This document shows, piece by piece, positions 16,566-25,898 of a DNA stretch of 64,000 bases. Every line of letters begins with the position of its first letter. The first letter of the stretch is position 1. The stretch comes from an uncultured Candidatus Saccharibacteria bacterium (GTDB lineage Bacteria; Patescibacteriota; Saccharimonadia; Saccharimonadales; Saccharimonadaceae). The position numbers and the translations under genes are program-made. The stretch is from the NCBI GenBank assembly GCA_937924995.1, contig CALEXY010000011.1, forward strand, positions 1 to 64,000, read 5' to 3'. The notes beneath the pieces are model-generated. The model saw nothing but the letters and a program-made list of their open reading frames with translations. It was not told the DNA's origin and made no database searches.

Positions 16566-18221
16566 ATGACGAAAGCCCTTTATCGTAAATACCGTCCACT
16601 TAAGCTCGCAGACGTTGTTGGTCAAGACGATACGATTCGTCAGTTACAAACTCAACTCACTAATCAAAAAATTTCTCACGGCTATCTTTTTGTCGGCGCC
16701 AGAGGCTGCGGCAAAACTTCGGTAGCCCGTATTTTTGCTCACGAGATTAATCATTTCGACTATCAACTCGAGGATAATTATGTCGACATTATCGAAATCG
16801 ATGCCGCCGTTTTTACTATGGTGGAGAACATCCGTGAATTACGCGACAAGGCCATGCTTGCCCCGACCACTGGCAAATATAAGGTCTACATCATTGACGA
16901 AATTCATATGCTCTCGAAAAATGCCTTTAATGCGCTTCTAAAAATTCTCGAGGAACCACCAGAGCATATTGTTTTTATTTTTGCCACTACCAACCCAGAA
17001 AAAATCCCTGCCACCATCCTTTCGCGCGTACAGATTTTCCATTTTAAGCTGGCCGATAAATCTATCATGCAACCATTCCTCGAAAATATTTGCCAAAAAG
17101 AGGGAATCAACATCGAAAAAGACGCTCTTTCACTACTCATCGAGCAAGGTGGCGGTTCCTTCCGTGATTCTTTATCAATTCTCGATCAGTTAAGCAATCT
17201 TCATCCTGATAAATCCACCCTGATTACTACCGAAGAAGTTTCTTCCGCCTTGGGTGTACCTAAGCAGGTTCTAATTCAAGAGATATTAACAAGTTACGAA
17301 CAGGAAAATGTTAACCAAATACGCAGTCTCGTCGAAGAATTAATTAATCAAGGCAATAAAGCCGAAGGTATCGCGACTAGCCTCATCAAAGCCATCGTCC
17401 AAAATCCTACCGCCAAAAATCTTCACCTCATCGAAAAGCTTTATGCCGTAAATGGTGAGTTTGCCAGTGCCAAGCTCATTGTCGCCCTAATTTTAGATCA
17501 TTTTAAAGCTGCACCGATTACCATCTCTGCCCCTTCAGCTCCACAAATTCAGGCCACCAAGACCCCAGTAACTACCCAAACACCAGATGCAGTACGCGCA
17601 CAGGCGACCGCAGAAACCTCCATATCCACGGGGGGACCCATCGCCGAACCGGCAGCCCCAGTGACCCCTGCAGCCCCTGCAGCTCCGGTAACCCCGGTAG
17701 AACCCGCCAAGCCTTCGATTGACCCTGAAATCCGCGAACGCTTAGTAAAGATTTCCAAGTCCAAACTTACTGAAAAAATCCAAGAACGTGCAGAGATTCA
17801 AAATCAACAAGTTCAGGTCGAAGCCATGACGATTCCAGAGGCCGTAGTTTCTGGTTCTGGTGATTTTAGCGCCAAGGGCTTCTTGGAAAACATCAGAAAC
17901 ATCGCAGAAACCCTTTTCGTTCCGCTTAATAAATCCTATTTTACTTACAAATCTAATCAATTAGAAATTTACCCGAGCGCCAAGGTTTGGTTCAACATTT
18001 TAAACAGTAAAAACAACCTCGAGGTGCTAAGAACTGCCATTAATGGCCTTAATATTATCATCATGAATCCTGACGAGCACAAAATTCCGAGTACCGCCGT
18101 CGACTTTAATCAATTTAGTGCAGGCAAATTAGAGGCTGCGCCAAAATCCGACGACACTTCACTCAGCGCAATTTCTGATATAATGGGAAACATACAAGAA
18201 CTTGAAGATAGTCCATTCTAG
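16566..18221 (+). CDS. dnaX: DNA polymerase III subunit gamma/tau lacking the zinc module
   Basis: AAA+ clamp-loader subunit that loads the sliding clamp. 551 residues. Walker A is GARGCGKTS (44-52, Cys instead of the usual Thr) and Walker B DEIH (111-114); the SRVQ sensor region follows. The four-cysteine zinc module that normally sits between Walker A and B is absent: the intervening ~30 residues contain no cysteine. After ~330 comes a Pro/Ala/Thr linker and a C-terminal domain that may bind the polymerase. No slippery heptamer for a gamma product was evident. Ends TAG, 8 bases before dnaB. Confidence 0.92.
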   Translation: MTKALYRKYRPLKLADVVGQDDTIRQLQTQLTNQKISHGYLFVGARGCGKTSVARIFAHEINHFDYQLEDNYVDIIEIDAAVFTMVENIRELRDKAMLAPTTGKYKVYIIDEIHMLSKNAFNALLKILEEPPEHIVFIFATTNPEKIPATILSRVQIFHFKLADKSIMQPFLENICQKEGINIEKDALSLLIEQGGGSFRDSLSILDQLSNLHPDKSTLITTEEVSSALGVPKQVLIQEILTSYEQENVNQIRSLVEELINQGNKAEGIATSLIKAIVQNPTAKNLHLIEKLYAVNGEFASAKLIVALILDHFKAAPITISAPSAPQIQATKTPVTTQTPDAVRAQATAETSISTGGPIAEPAAPVTPAAPAAPVTPVEPAKPSIDPEIRERLVKISKSKLTEKIQERAEIQNQQVQVEAMTIPEAVVSGSGDFSAKGFLENIRNIAETLFVPLNKSYFTYKSNQLEIYPSAKVWFNILNSKNNLEVLRTAINGLNIIIMNPDEHKIPSTAVDFNQFSAGKLEAAPKSDDTSLSAISDIMGNIQELEDSPF

Positions 18222-18229
18222 GAGGTAAT

Positions 18230-19627
18230 ATGGCGGAACCAGCTCAACCAAGGTCGCAAAAATCGACCATTTCTCAAAATGACCCCAGTCTTTTTGGCGG
18301 TAAAGTTCCACCTCAAAATATTGAAGCTGAAAAATCTCTCCTTGGCTCCATTCTACTCGACAGTACGACCTTCCCAGACATTCTTGAAAAACTTAAACCT
18401 ATTGATTTTTATCACCAAATTCATGGACATATTTACCGTGCCATGATGAATCTGTATGAACGTAGTCAACCGATCGACCTCGTCACTTTGACTTCCGAGC
18501 TTAAATCCATGAAACTTCTCAAGGAAGTCGGTGGTGCGACCTATATTTCTAATCTCACCATGGTCGTGCCAACCGCCGCCAATGCCTTATCTTACGCTAA
18601 TCTCGTAGAACAAGCTTCAATTCGTCGCCGTCTCATCAAGGCTGGCACCGAAATCGCTACCAAGGCCTACGATTCCGCCAATGAAGTGGGCGCCATGCTG
18701 GGGCAAGCCGAAAAAGAACTTTTTGCGGTTTCTGATAGTAATACAAAAACCGATTACACCGCACTTTCCGACCTTCTAGTCGACGCTTATGACCGTATGG
18801 AAATGCTCAGCAAAAATAAAGGTGCTCTCCGTGGTCTTAAGACTGGCTTTCGTGATCTTGACAACAAAACCGCCGGCCTCCAAAAGGGCGACCTGATTAT
18901 TATCGGTGCACGTCCGGCCATGGGTAAAACCACTTTTGCCCAAAACCTAGCCTATAATGTTGCCGGCATTAATAAATGTGGTGTCCTTTTCTTTTCTATG
19001 GAGATGGCAAAAAATGAAATTGTCGATCGTATTATTTCCACCACCTCTAATGTTGACTCTTGGCGCATCCGTACTGGTAATATCTCCAACGATGACTTCG
19101 CTAAAATTGGCGATGCCCTTGGCGAAATGGGTGAAATTCCACTCTATCTAGACGATACTAGCTCTATGACTATTCTCGAGCTTCGCAATAAAGCTCGTCG
19201 CGCTCATCACGATCACAATATTGGCTTAATTATCGTCGACTACCTCCAGTTGATTACTGGTTCCGACCGCTATGCCGGTAACCGTGTGCAAGAGGTGACC
19301 GAAATTTCTCGTGGCCTCAAAATTCTTGCCCGTGAACTTGAGATTCCAGTAATTGCCCTCGCTCAGCTCTCTCGTGGTGTCACTGGCCGTGATGATCCAA
19401 GACCAGTACTTTCTGACCTTCGTGAATCCGGTTCCATCGAGCAGGATGCTGACCTTGTAATGTTCCTGCACCGTGTCGACTACTACCACCAGGAAGAGGG
19501 TTACGAGCCAACTAATATTACCGAACTTTTGATGGCCAAGCACCGTCACGGCGCCATCGGTAAGATTGAACTCTACTTCCATCCAGAATTACTACGCTTC
19601 ATGAATCTCGACAAAACCCGCGAATAA
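18230..19627 (+). CDS. dnaB: Replicative DNA helicase
   Basis: Hexameric 5'-3' helicase that unwinds the replication fork. 465 residues: N-terminal helical domain (PPQNIEAEKSLLGSILLD), linker, then the RecA-like motor with Walker A GARPAMGKTT (~226-235), FFSMEMAK, IIVDYLQLITG (Walker B), and the arginine-finger region LAQLSRGVTGRDDPRPVLSDL. RBS AGGAGG just before the ATG. Second gene of the dnaX-dnaB replication cluster. Confidence 0.96.
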   Translation: MAEPAQPRSQKSTISQNDPSLFGGKVPPQNIEAEKSLLGSILLDSTTFPDILEKLKPIDFYHQIHGHIYRAMMNLYERSQPIDLVTLTSELKSMKLLKEVGGATYISNLTMVVPTAANALSYANLVEQASIRRRLIKAGTEIATKAYDSANEVGAMLGQAEKELFAVSDSNTKTDYTALSDLLVDAYDRMEMLSKNKGALRGLKTGFRDLDNKTAGLQKGDLIIIGARPAMGKTTFAQNLAYNVAGINKCGVLFFSMEMAKNEIVDRIISTTSNVDSWRIRTGNISNDDFAKIGDALGEMGEIPLYLDDTSSMTILELRNKARRAHHDHNIGLIIVDYLQLITGSDRYAGNRVQEVTEISRGLKILARELEIPVIALAQLSRGVTGRDDPRPVLSDLRESGSIEQDADLVMFLHRVDYYHQEEGYEPTNITELLMAKHRHGAIGKIELYFHPELLRFMNLDKTRE

Positions 19628-19638
19628 ATCTGCAAATT

Positions 19639-19647
19639 TGCTATAAT
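19639..19647 (+). promoter_or_regulatory. Extended -10 for a leaderless glycosyltransferase mRNA
   Basis: TGcTATAAT ends 6 bases before the GTG start at 19654, so transcription should begin at or next to the start codon. No Shine-Dalgarno is present. Confidence 0.7.
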
Positions 19648-19653
19648 AGAAAC

Positions 19654-21117
19654 GTGGGTAAACTCAATCCAAACAAATACTTCTTATTTCGCCATCGTTT
19701 CAAACTTGGCTACTTACTACTTGGATTAATTTTTACGGGTTTACTTTTCTTTTTACCGCTCGTCACCCCGAACGGCCTCTCGAATGACGAATTTAATTTC
19801 ACCACCAAAACCTTTGAATTGAATCGCCACACGATTTTTCGCGAGGTAATTGTCGACCTACCTTATCATTTACTCCAAAAGGGAATCTTTAAAATTCTTG
19901 GTGTTTCACCCTACACTATTATGCTTCCTAGCGTGATTATTGGCGCGATTACCTGTATTTTGATTATTCTTTTACTTAACCGCTGGTTCAAAAACAACAC
20001 TGCCATCATGGCCAGCATCATCACCGTGCTTTCTTCCAGCTTCCTTTTTATCTCTGGTAGCGGCACCGCCTTAATCATGATTTTATTTTGGACCACCTTA
20101 TTACTCTGGCTCGGTTCCAAAGTTCAGGGCGAAAACAAACCAAAGGCCAGTTGGTGCTTCCTCTTTGGTATTTTTATGTGTCTAAGTATTTTTACTCCAT
20201 ACATGCTCTACCTAGATTTCTTTATTTTAATCTACGTTTTCGTTCATCCACATCTACGTTTTACTCTGAAAAATCTGCCGAAGATTCCACTCGGGATTTT
20301 CAGCCTAATGGTGATTTCTGCAGTGACCATATTAATTTTACGTGGACTAAAACACCCAGAAATTTTCACCGAATTACTTCTCATGCCGAATTTTTCTTTT
20401 ACCAACTACTTCCATAACCTCGGAAACGCTGTACGGGTAGCAATCACCTGGAACGGATTGGTTGAAAGCACTTTTCTTGCTCCGCTTTATGGCTTACCGG
20501 CCATTACTCTAGCCATTATTGGCTTCATCTCGACCTTCAAGGGCTTCTTTGCCTCCCGAAATTCCATGGCCTTCCTACTCACTATTTTCACCCTATTAAT
20601 TTCTGGCCTCAATTCACAAATGATTATTCTTTTCATCCTACCACTCGCAATCCTAGTGGCTCACGGCATGAAATACATTCTGCATAAATGGTCCAGTATT
20701 TTCCCATATAATCCCTATGCCAAGGTTATTGGTGTACTTCCGATTGGCTTATTTATGCTTATTGTTATTGTTTCAGACCTCAATCATTTTATTTACGGCT
20801 ATCGCTATAGCGCACCGGTTGCTAACCAATTCACTAACGACATAAAACTACTCAATCGTTATTACAAAAATCATTTACTCTATCTACCAGATAATCAAGA
20901 AAATCGTAATTTTTATGTCCATTTAGCTAACTCATACACCATCTTTAACAAAACTCCGAAATATCAATACATCTCAGATCTTAGTGAGAATACTGAGAAG
21001 CATAGTATTATTAGTTTCGAGAAAATTACCGATACCGAAAATTATGAACTCGAACATATCGTGACCAACGAAAAATCTCAAAATGCAGACCGTCTCTATC
21101 TTTATAAATCTAAGTAA
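19654..21117 (+). CDS. Polytopic membrane glycosyltransferase, GT-C/PMT-like
   Basis: A 487-residue membrane protein with about 10-12 hydrophobic segments. The first extracellular loop after TM1 carries NGLSNDEFNFTTK, fitting the acidic catalytic loop of GT-C enzymes (dolichyl-phosphate-mannose-protein mannosyltransferase type, ArnT-like), and the C-terminal ~100 residues are soluble. It probably moves a sugar from a polyprenyl-phosphate donor onto an envelope acceptor; the substrate is not known. GTG start without RBS but 6 bases from a -10 box. Confidence 0.7.
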   Translation: MGKLNPNKYFLFRHRFKLGYLLLGLIFTGLLFFLPLVTPNGLSNDEFNFTTKTFELNRHTIFREVIVDLPYHLLQKGIFKILGVSPYTIMLPSVIIGAITCILIILLLNRWFKNNTAIMASIITVLSSSFLFISGSGTALIMILFWTTLLLWLGSKVQGENKPKASWCFLFGIFMCLSIFTPYMLYLDFFILIYVFVHPHLRFTLKNLPKIPLGIFSLMVISAVTILILRGLKHPEIFTELLLMPNFSFTNYFHNLGNAVRVAITWNGLVESTFLAPLYGLPAITLAIIGFISTFKGFFASRNSMAFLLTIFTLLISGLNSQMIILFILPLAILVAHGMKYILHKWSSIFPYNPYAKVIGVLPIGLFMLIVIVSDLNHFIYGYRYSAPVANQFTNDIKLLNRYYKNHLLYLPDNQENRNFYVHLANSYTIFNKTPKYQYISDLSENTEKHSIISFEKITDTENYELEHIVTNEKSQNADRLYLYKSK

Positions 21118-21167
21118 GAGATGCTATAATAAATATTAATTAAGAATAGAGAATAATAGGAGAAATT

Positions 21168-21470
21168 ATGGGTGCTACCTTTGACCAGATGAAAATGCTT
21201 AATGAACTTCGTAAAGCACAAAAAGATCTCAAAAATGAAATCGTAGAAGTAGAAGCTGGTGACGGCGCTGTCGTGGTCCAGATTACCGGTGAATTAAAAG
21301 TAAAAAAAGTCACCATTGATCCAGAACGTGTTGATCTCGAAGACATCGCCGAACTCGAACGTTGGATTGAAAACTGTTTCCGCGATGGCTACGCTAAAGC
21401 CCAAGAAATTGCCGCCGACAAAATGAAGCCTTTGATGGGCCAACTTGGCAACCTAGGACTTGGCGCTTAA
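21168..21470 (+). CDS. ybaB: YbaB/EbfC family nucleoid-associated protein
   Basis: Small DNA-binding protein (100 residues) usually encoded just upstream of recR. It has the family pattern: N-terminal helix (FDQMKMLNELRKAQKDL), a beta hairpin GDGAVVVQITGELKVKKVTIDP, and a C-terminal helix with AADKMKPL. RBS AGGAG, and a TGcTATAAT box at 21123-21131. The stop overlaps the recR start by one base (TAATG), so the two are translationally coupled. Confidence 0.92.
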   Translation: MGATFDQMKMLNELRKAQKDLKNEIVEVEAGDGAVVVQITGELKVKKVTIDPERVDLEDIAELERWIENCFRDGYAKAQEIAADKMKPLMGQLGNLGLGA

Positions 21471-22075
21471 TGCTCCCTAGAGCCCTCACTGATACTATCG
21501 ACGCGCTAGGTAAACTGCCGGGCGTAGGAAATAAAACCGCCGAACGCTATGCGACCTATCTTTTTCGCAGCGATCGCAAAATCTCTCAGCAACTAGTCCA
21601 TGCTCTAGAAAATTTACACGAACAAGTCAAAACCTGTCCAATCACTTTTTCCTTAATTAATGCCGACGAGGATGTTTCGCCACTTTATGACGCTCCGGAT
21701 CGTGATAAAACTACCATCCTTGTGGTTGAGGAACCACTTGATATTTACGCCTTTGAACAAACCAAAGAATATCGTGGTACCTATCACGTACTAGGCGGCG
21801 CCATTTCACCGATTGACGGTATTACTCCAGAAGTTCTACATATCAAAGAATTGATTTCTCGCGTCGAAAACGATGCAGTTAAAGAAATTATTATCGCCAC
21901 TAATCCGAGCGTAGAAGGGGAGAGTACGGCTCTACTTTTGCAAAAAATGCTTTCGGAAAAATACCCCGAGCTTATCATCACGCGCCTAGCCCGCGGCCTT
22001 CCACTCGGCGTTGATTTGTCTTTTGCCGATCAAATTACGCTAAGTGCCGCTTTAAACAATCGCACCAATCTCTAA
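21470..22075 (+). CDS. recR: Recombination mediator RecR without zinc-finger cysteines
   Basis: Helps RecO load RecA at gaps. 201 residues: HhH motif (LGKLPGVGNKTAERYA), then the position of the C4 zinc finger, Toprim domain (TTILVVEEPLDIYAFEQT, IIATNPSVEGESTALLL), and the C-terminal RLARGLPLGVDLSFADQITL. The finger, normally CxxC...CxxC, keeps only one cysteine (TCPITFSLINADEDVSPLYD), so zinc cannot be held in the usual way. The 3' end, including the stop, is the first unit of a tandem repeat. Confidence 0.93.
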   Translation: MLPRALTDTIDALGKLPGVGNKTAERYATYLFRSDRKISQQLVHALENLHEQVKTCPITFSLINADEDVSPLYDAPDRDKTTILVVEEPLDIYAFEQTKEYRGTYHVLGGAISPIDGITPEVLHIKELISRVENDAVKEIIIATNPSVEGESTALLLQKMLSEKYPELIITRLARGLPLGVDLSFADQITLSAALNNRTNL

Positions 22076-22159
22076 TTTATTTAAGCGCCGCATAAAATAG
22101 TCGCACCAATCTCTAATTCTTTTAAACACCGCATTAAGTTCTGCGCTAATCTCGAATTT
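22060..22159. repeat. Three-copy tandem repeat, 41-base period, starting inside the recR 3' end
   Basis: TCGCACCAATCTCTAATT at 22060 and 22101, and a diverged copy TGCGCTAATCTCGAATTT at 22142. The first copy encodes the last residues and stop of recR. Confidence 0.85.
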
Positions 22160-22189
22160 CCATTATGGCCATTTTTCTCTCTGTTTTTG

Positions 22190-22198
22190 TGTTATAAT
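22190..22198 (+). promoter_or_regulatory. Extended -10 of rmuC
   Basis: TGtTATAAT, 25 bases before the ATG; RBS AAGAGGA at 22213-22219. Confidence 0.6.
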
Positions 22199-22223
22199 TT
22201 ATTTATTAGCATAAGAGGATTTC

Positions 22224-23465
22224 ATGGATATTACCACACTTATTTTACTCATCGTTTCAGTCGTCAACCTAATCATTCTATTTATCGTTTTTTCGAAAAC
22301 CAATCAGAAAAACACCGATCTACCAGAACTTAAAAATCGCATCGCCACTCTTCAGGACCAGACCACACAGACTTTTGCCAATATGAATGAACGTATGATT
22401 CGTATTGAAACTAACGTGGACCGCGTTACAAAAGATATCGGCACGAACTTTCGCGAAAATCGTAAAGAAATTTCGGATAATTTTGGTTTAGTTCAAAAAA
22501 CTCTCGACACTCGCGTGCGTGAACTTCAAGATCATAACACTAAAAAACTTGAAGAAATGCGTCAAACTGTCGACGAAAAACTCCAGGCTTCAGTTGAAAA
22601 ACGTTTTAATGAAAGCTTTAAGACTATTTCTACCCAACTTACCCAGGTCTATCAAGGTCTCGGCGAAATGAAAACTCTTGCTAACGGCGTCGGTGATCTA
22701 AAAAAGGTCATGGAAGGCGTCAAGACCCGCGGTATTTATGGTGAAGTCCAACTTGGTAACATCATTAGTGACACTCTGAGCTCTGAGCAGTATTGTGAAA
22801 ATATTGCCACCAAAAAAGGCTCGAATGACCGTGTCGAATTTGCCGTCAAAATGCCTGGCAAGGACGAAACCGCTCAAGTTTTCCTACCAATCGATAGTAA
22901 ATTCCCTGTAGAAAATTATCAACGCCTAGTAGCCGCCTATGAGCAGGGTAATAAAACCGAGATTCTTAAATACCAAAAAGCTCTAGCTATCGATGTCAAA
23001 GAGCAGGCCAAGAAAATTTCCACCAAGTACATCGATCCACCACACACTACCGAGTTTGCTATGATGTTTTTACCAACCGAATCACTCTACGCTGAAATTC
23101 TTCGTATCCCTGGCCTCGATGACGAAATCCGCCAAAAATTCCACATCACCATTGCCTCACCAAGCACCCTACCAGTGATTCTTTCGGGTCTTCTCATGGG
23201 CTTCCGTACCCTCGCCATTGAAAAACGCAGTAGCGAAGTTTGGCAAATTCTAGGTGCCGTAAAAAGTCAGTTTGGTAAATTTGGTGACCTGCTCGAAGCC
23301 ACCAAAAAGAAACTTCAAGAATCCGCCAATAAAATCGATGCTGCCGCTACTACCTCTCGTGTCATCGAGCGTAAGTTAAAAAATGTTGAATCATTACCGA
23401 GTAGTGAAAGTCTTAAATTACTCGACGGACTCGACGATCAAAACTTCGATACCGAAGAAAATTAA
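22224..23465 (+). CDS. rmuC: DNA recombination protein RmuC
   Basis: Putative nuclease-fold protein that limits sequence inversions at repeats. 413 residues: an N-terminal membrane helix (~5-24), a long coiled coil (~30-150), then the RmuC domain with KGVKTRGIYGEVQLGNI, VFLPIDSKFPVENYQRL and SPSTLPVILSGLLMGFRTLA. The PD-(D/E)XK-like core residues (D-SKFP) are present. Ends against a bidirectional terminator shared with convergent ackA. Confidence 0.92.
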   Translation: MDITTLILLIVSVVNLIILFIVFSKTNQKNTDLPELKNRIATLQDQTTQTFANMNERMIRIETNVDRVTKDIGTNFRENRKEISDNFGLVQKTLDTRVRELQDHNTKKLEEMRQTVDEKLQASVEKRFNESFKTISTQLTQVYQGLGEMKTLANGVGDLKKVMEGVKTRGIYGEVQLGNIISDTLSSEQYCENIATKKGSNDRVEFAVKMPGKDETAQVFLPIDSKFPVENYQRLVAAYEQGNKTEILKYQKALAIDVKEQAKKISTKYIDPPHTTEFAMMFLPTESLYAEILRIPGLDDEIRQKFHITIASPSTLPVILSGLLMGFRTLAIEKRSSEVWQILGAVKSQFGKFGDLLEATKKKLQESANKIDAAATTSRVIERKLKNVESLPSSESLKLLDGLDDQNFDTEEN

Positions 23466-23472
23466 TTAACCT

Positions 23473-23507
23473 AAAAAAATATAGTGCTCATCGCACTATA
23501 TTTTTTT
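23473..23507. terminator. Bidirectional terminator between rmuC and ackA
   Basis: Perfect 15-bp inverted repeat (arms 23473-23487 and 23493-23507, loop TCATC) with A and T flanks, serving both convergent genes. Confidence 0.92.
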
Positions 23508-23518
23508 ATTTCACGTCC

Positions 23519-24706
23519 TTATTCTGCCAAAATCAAGTTTGCGCGTTCGATCATTTCGCTTGTTTCATCCGTACGCACTACATAAATTGGCTTAGATTCA
23601 TCTTTCGAAATCAAAGTGTGGCGTTCTGGCATTTCACCAGTATTTTTCTCGGCATCCAGCTCAAAGCCAAGGTATTTCATCTTTTGAATTACTTGCCTAC
23701 GCACATCATCCGAGCGCTCACCGATGGTTGCGGTAAAGACCAAAGCGTCTACGCCACCCATTGAAGCAATCATCTGACTGATACAAGCCTGCAAGCGATA
23801 AATATAGAGGGAATAAGCGAATGAGCCCATCTTATCACCTTCATCACGTAATTGAATTACTGTACGAAGATCATCCGACACCCCAGATACACCAAGTAGG
23901 CCACACTGCTTATTTAGATAGCGTTCAAGCTCCACGTCATCTTCAATCTTCAACGCGCGCTTCATTGCCAGTGCCGCTGCCACATCCATTGAACCTGTAC
24001 GCGTCGCCATCATTACCCCCTCAAGCGGCGTATAACCCATCGTCGTATCGTGAGATTTACCCTTATAAACCGCAGTAATCGAAGCCCCCGAACCAATATG
24101 GCAAGCCACTACTTTCTCTGGCAAAATTTCATTTTGCTTCATGTAGCGTACCACTGACCCCACCGAAAGACCATGGAAGCCCCATTTTTTAATATCAAAC
24201 TTTTCTGCTAATTTCTGGTCAATACAATAAGCCTTAGCCAGCTCTGGCCTGGAGTTATGGAAGTTTGAATCGGAAATTTCAATCACCGGCACCGAATCAA
24301 AACGCTTCTTTAGTTCAATAATTTCATCCATCACCACTGGGACGTGAAGCGGCGCACGAGTACGGGCGATTTCTAATTCCTTAAAACACTCCTTATCCAC
24401 AATATGATCATTGGCAAAATAAGCGCCTGGAGCCACCACACGGGCCAAAATCGCACTTAATTTCGAAACCCCTCCTAAAAATTCCTCATCAATTAAGATT
24501 TTTTCCAGATTTCCTGCCACCTCTGAGAGTGCCTTAAAATCCGTCACTACTTTCTTCTTCTGGTCACCAGAGTTTAAAGTATAGACAATTTTCTTACCTT
24601 CAAATTCGAAATGCAAAGAACAAAGTTCTTTCATGCCTTTATAGAGCGCGTATTTACGAGAACTACTGCCCGGATTGGTAATTAAAATCAGTCTTTCCGA
24701 TTCCAT
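23519..24706 (-). CDS. ackA: Acetate kinase
   Basis: Converts acetyl phosphate and ADP to acetate and ATP, a fermentative ATP-yielding step. 395 residues, normal length. ASKHA-fold motifs: NPGSSSRKYALY near the N-terminus, WGFHGLS, GSGASITAV and TMGYTPLEGVMMATRTGSMD. RBS AAAGGAG lies upstream. No phosphotransacetylase gene is in the window. Transcribed divergently from dnaJ. Confidence 0.94.
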   Translation of the reverse strand: MESERLILITNPGSSSRKYALYKGMKELCSLHFEFEGKKIVYTLNSGDQKKKVVTDFKALSEVAGNLEKILIDEEFLGGVSKLSAILARVVAPGAYFANDHIVDKECFKELEIARTRAPLHVPVVMDEIIELKKRFDSVPVIEISDSNFHNSRPELAKAYCIDQKLAEKFDIKKWGFHGLSVGSVVRYMKQNEILPEKVVACHIGSGASITAVYKGKSHDTTMGYTPLEGVMMATRTGSMDVAAALAMKRALKIEDDVELERYLNKQCGLLGVSGVSDDLRTVIQLRDEGDKMGSFAYSLYIYRLQACISQMIASMGGVDALVFTATIGERSDDVRRQVIQKMKYLGFELDAEKNTGEMPERHTLISKDESKPIYVVRTDETSEMIERANLILAE

Positions 24707-24784
24707 ATTCTTTTTCTTCTCCTTTATCTTAGTCTATCATAAAACCAGAGATAAAACCCCAACTCTCACCTCTTTTATTTTTCT

Positions 24785-24854
24785 GTAATTAAAATCCAAA
24801 AGACGCCAGCACCCTCATAGTAATTAAAATCTAGAAAAATTGCTGGCACTCTTG
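24785..24854. repeat. Degenerate two-copy tandem repeat, 35-base period
   Basis: GTAATTAAAATC at 24785 and 24820, followed in both by a related GCCAGCACCCT/GCTGGCACTCT stretch. The second copy runs into the CIRCE element. Confidence 0.55.
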
Positions 24855-24869
24855 CATTTTGAGTGCTAA
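24843..24869 (+). promoter_or_regulatory. CIRCE element (HrcA operator) of dnaJ
   Basis: CTGGCACTC - 9 bases - GAGTGCTAA. The right arm matches the CIRCE consensus exactly, the left 7 of 9. It overlaps the -35 box (TTGCAT, 24852-24857) of the dnaJ promoter, so bound HrcA would block RNA polymerase; heat would relieve it. Confidence 0.8.
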
Positions 24870-24880
24870 ATATATATAAT
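24852..24880 (+). promoter_or_regulatory. dnaJ promoter, predicted leaderless
   Basis: TTGCAT (24852-24857), 17-base spacer, TATAAT (24875-24880), then only 6 bases to ATG 24887. Confidence 0.75.
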
Positions 24881-24886
24881 TATGCT

Positions 24887-25783
24887 ATGTCAAAACGTGA
24901 TTATTATGAAGTTTTGGGCGTTAGTAAAAACGCTTCTGATGATGAAATTAAGAAAGCTTACCGTAAGCTCGCTCTCAAATACCACCCGGATCGTAATCCT
25001 GGCGATAAAGAGGCGGAAGCTAAATTTAAGGAGGCTTCTGAGGCCAATGAAGTGCTTTCCGACAAACAAAAACGTGCACGCTATGACCAATTCGGTCATG
25101 CCGGCGTAGGGAATGGCAGCGCAGGTGGTCCTAGCGGCAATCCTTTCGGTGGCTATTCTTATAGTGGTCAAGGATTCAATTTTGATTTTGGTGGCGCCGA
25201 GGGTTTCGATGATATATTAAGTAACCTTTTTGGTTTCGGCGGTGGACGTGCTCGCAGAAATCGCGGCTCTGATTATCGCACTACCCTAGTCATTGATTTT
25301 AAGGATGCAATTTTTGGTACTACCAAAAAGATTTCCGTCGAAGGCAATGAAATCACCCTAAAAGTCCCTGCCGGTATTGATGATGGTCAAGCGATTCGCC
25401 TGCGTGGTCGTGGTGGTCCTGCCCCAGAAAAAGGTGGCGAGAACGGCGATCTTTTAGTGCAAATTCGTGTGCAACCACATAAAACCATTAGTCGCGAAGG
25501 ATACATTCTCTTATCCGAACAACATATCTCAATGGTTGATGCGGCGCTCGGTACCGAAGTCGAGGTCGAAACAATTGACGGCAAAATCACTATGAAAATT
25601 CCTGCCGGCACTCAATCTAACACTCCTTTCAAACTATCGAAACATGGTGTACCGATGAATAATGGAGAACGTGGTCCGCATATTATTAATATCGTAGTCG
25701 ATACTCCGACCAGTCTATCGAAAAAGCAAAAAGAGTTACTCGAAGAATTTAAGACTGCTAAAAAACGCGGATTCTGGAACTAA
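24887..25783 (+). CDS. dnaJ: DnaJ-type co-chaperone without zinc fingers (CbpA-like)
   Basis: Stimulates DnaK ATPase and delivers clients. 298 residues: J domain 1-65 with the HPD motif (YHPDRNPGDKEA), Gly/Phe-rich linker ~72-120, then the two C-terminal beta domains (from SDYRTTLVIDFKDA). The four CxxCxGxG repeats of type I DnaJ are absent, making it type II. Start ATG 24887 gives the normal MSKRDYYEVLGV; the longer frame from 24863 would begin within CIRCE. Controlled by CIRCE/HrcA. Confidence 0.93.
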   Translation: MSKRDYYEVLGVSKNASDDEIKKAYRKLALKYHPDRNPGDKEAEAKFKEASEANEVLSDKQKRARYDQFGHAGVGNGSAGGPSGNPFGGYSYSGQGFNFDFGGAEGFDDILSNLFGFGGGRARRNRGSDYRTTLVIDFKDAIFGTTKKISVEGNEITLKVPAGIDDGQAIRLRGRGGPAPEKGGENGDLLVQIRVQPHKTISREGYILLSEQHISMVDAALGTEVEVETIDGKITMKIPAGTQSNTPFKLSKHGVPMNNGERGPHIINIVVDTPTSLSKKQKELLEEFKTAKKRGFWN

Positions 25784-25833
25784 GCTTAAAATAATTTCTC
25801 ATATTTGATTATTTCTCAAATCCTAAGTAAAAT

Positions 25834-25868
25834 TACTCGTGTTTTTGCACTAAAATTAAGCACGAGTA
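25834..25868. repeat. Inverted repeat between dnaJ and the next gene
   Basis: TACTCGTG (25834-25841) and CACGAGTA (25861-25868), an 8-bp hairpin just upstream of the next promoter. Could be a weak dnaJ terminator or a regulatory site; it has no T run on the plus strand. Confidence 0.4.
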
Positions 25869-25880
25869 CATTCACTTTAA

Positions 25881-25889
25881 TGCTATAAT
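25881..25889 (+). promoter_or_regulatory. Extended -10 with a very short or no leader
   Basis: TGcTATAAT ends 9 bases before ATG 25899; no RBS. Confidence 0.6.
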
Positions 25890-25898
25890 TATTTACAG

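Noticed and set aside
25834..25868. dnaJ intrinsic terminator
   Set aside because: The hairpin lacks a following T run on the plus strand; kept only as an inverted repeat.
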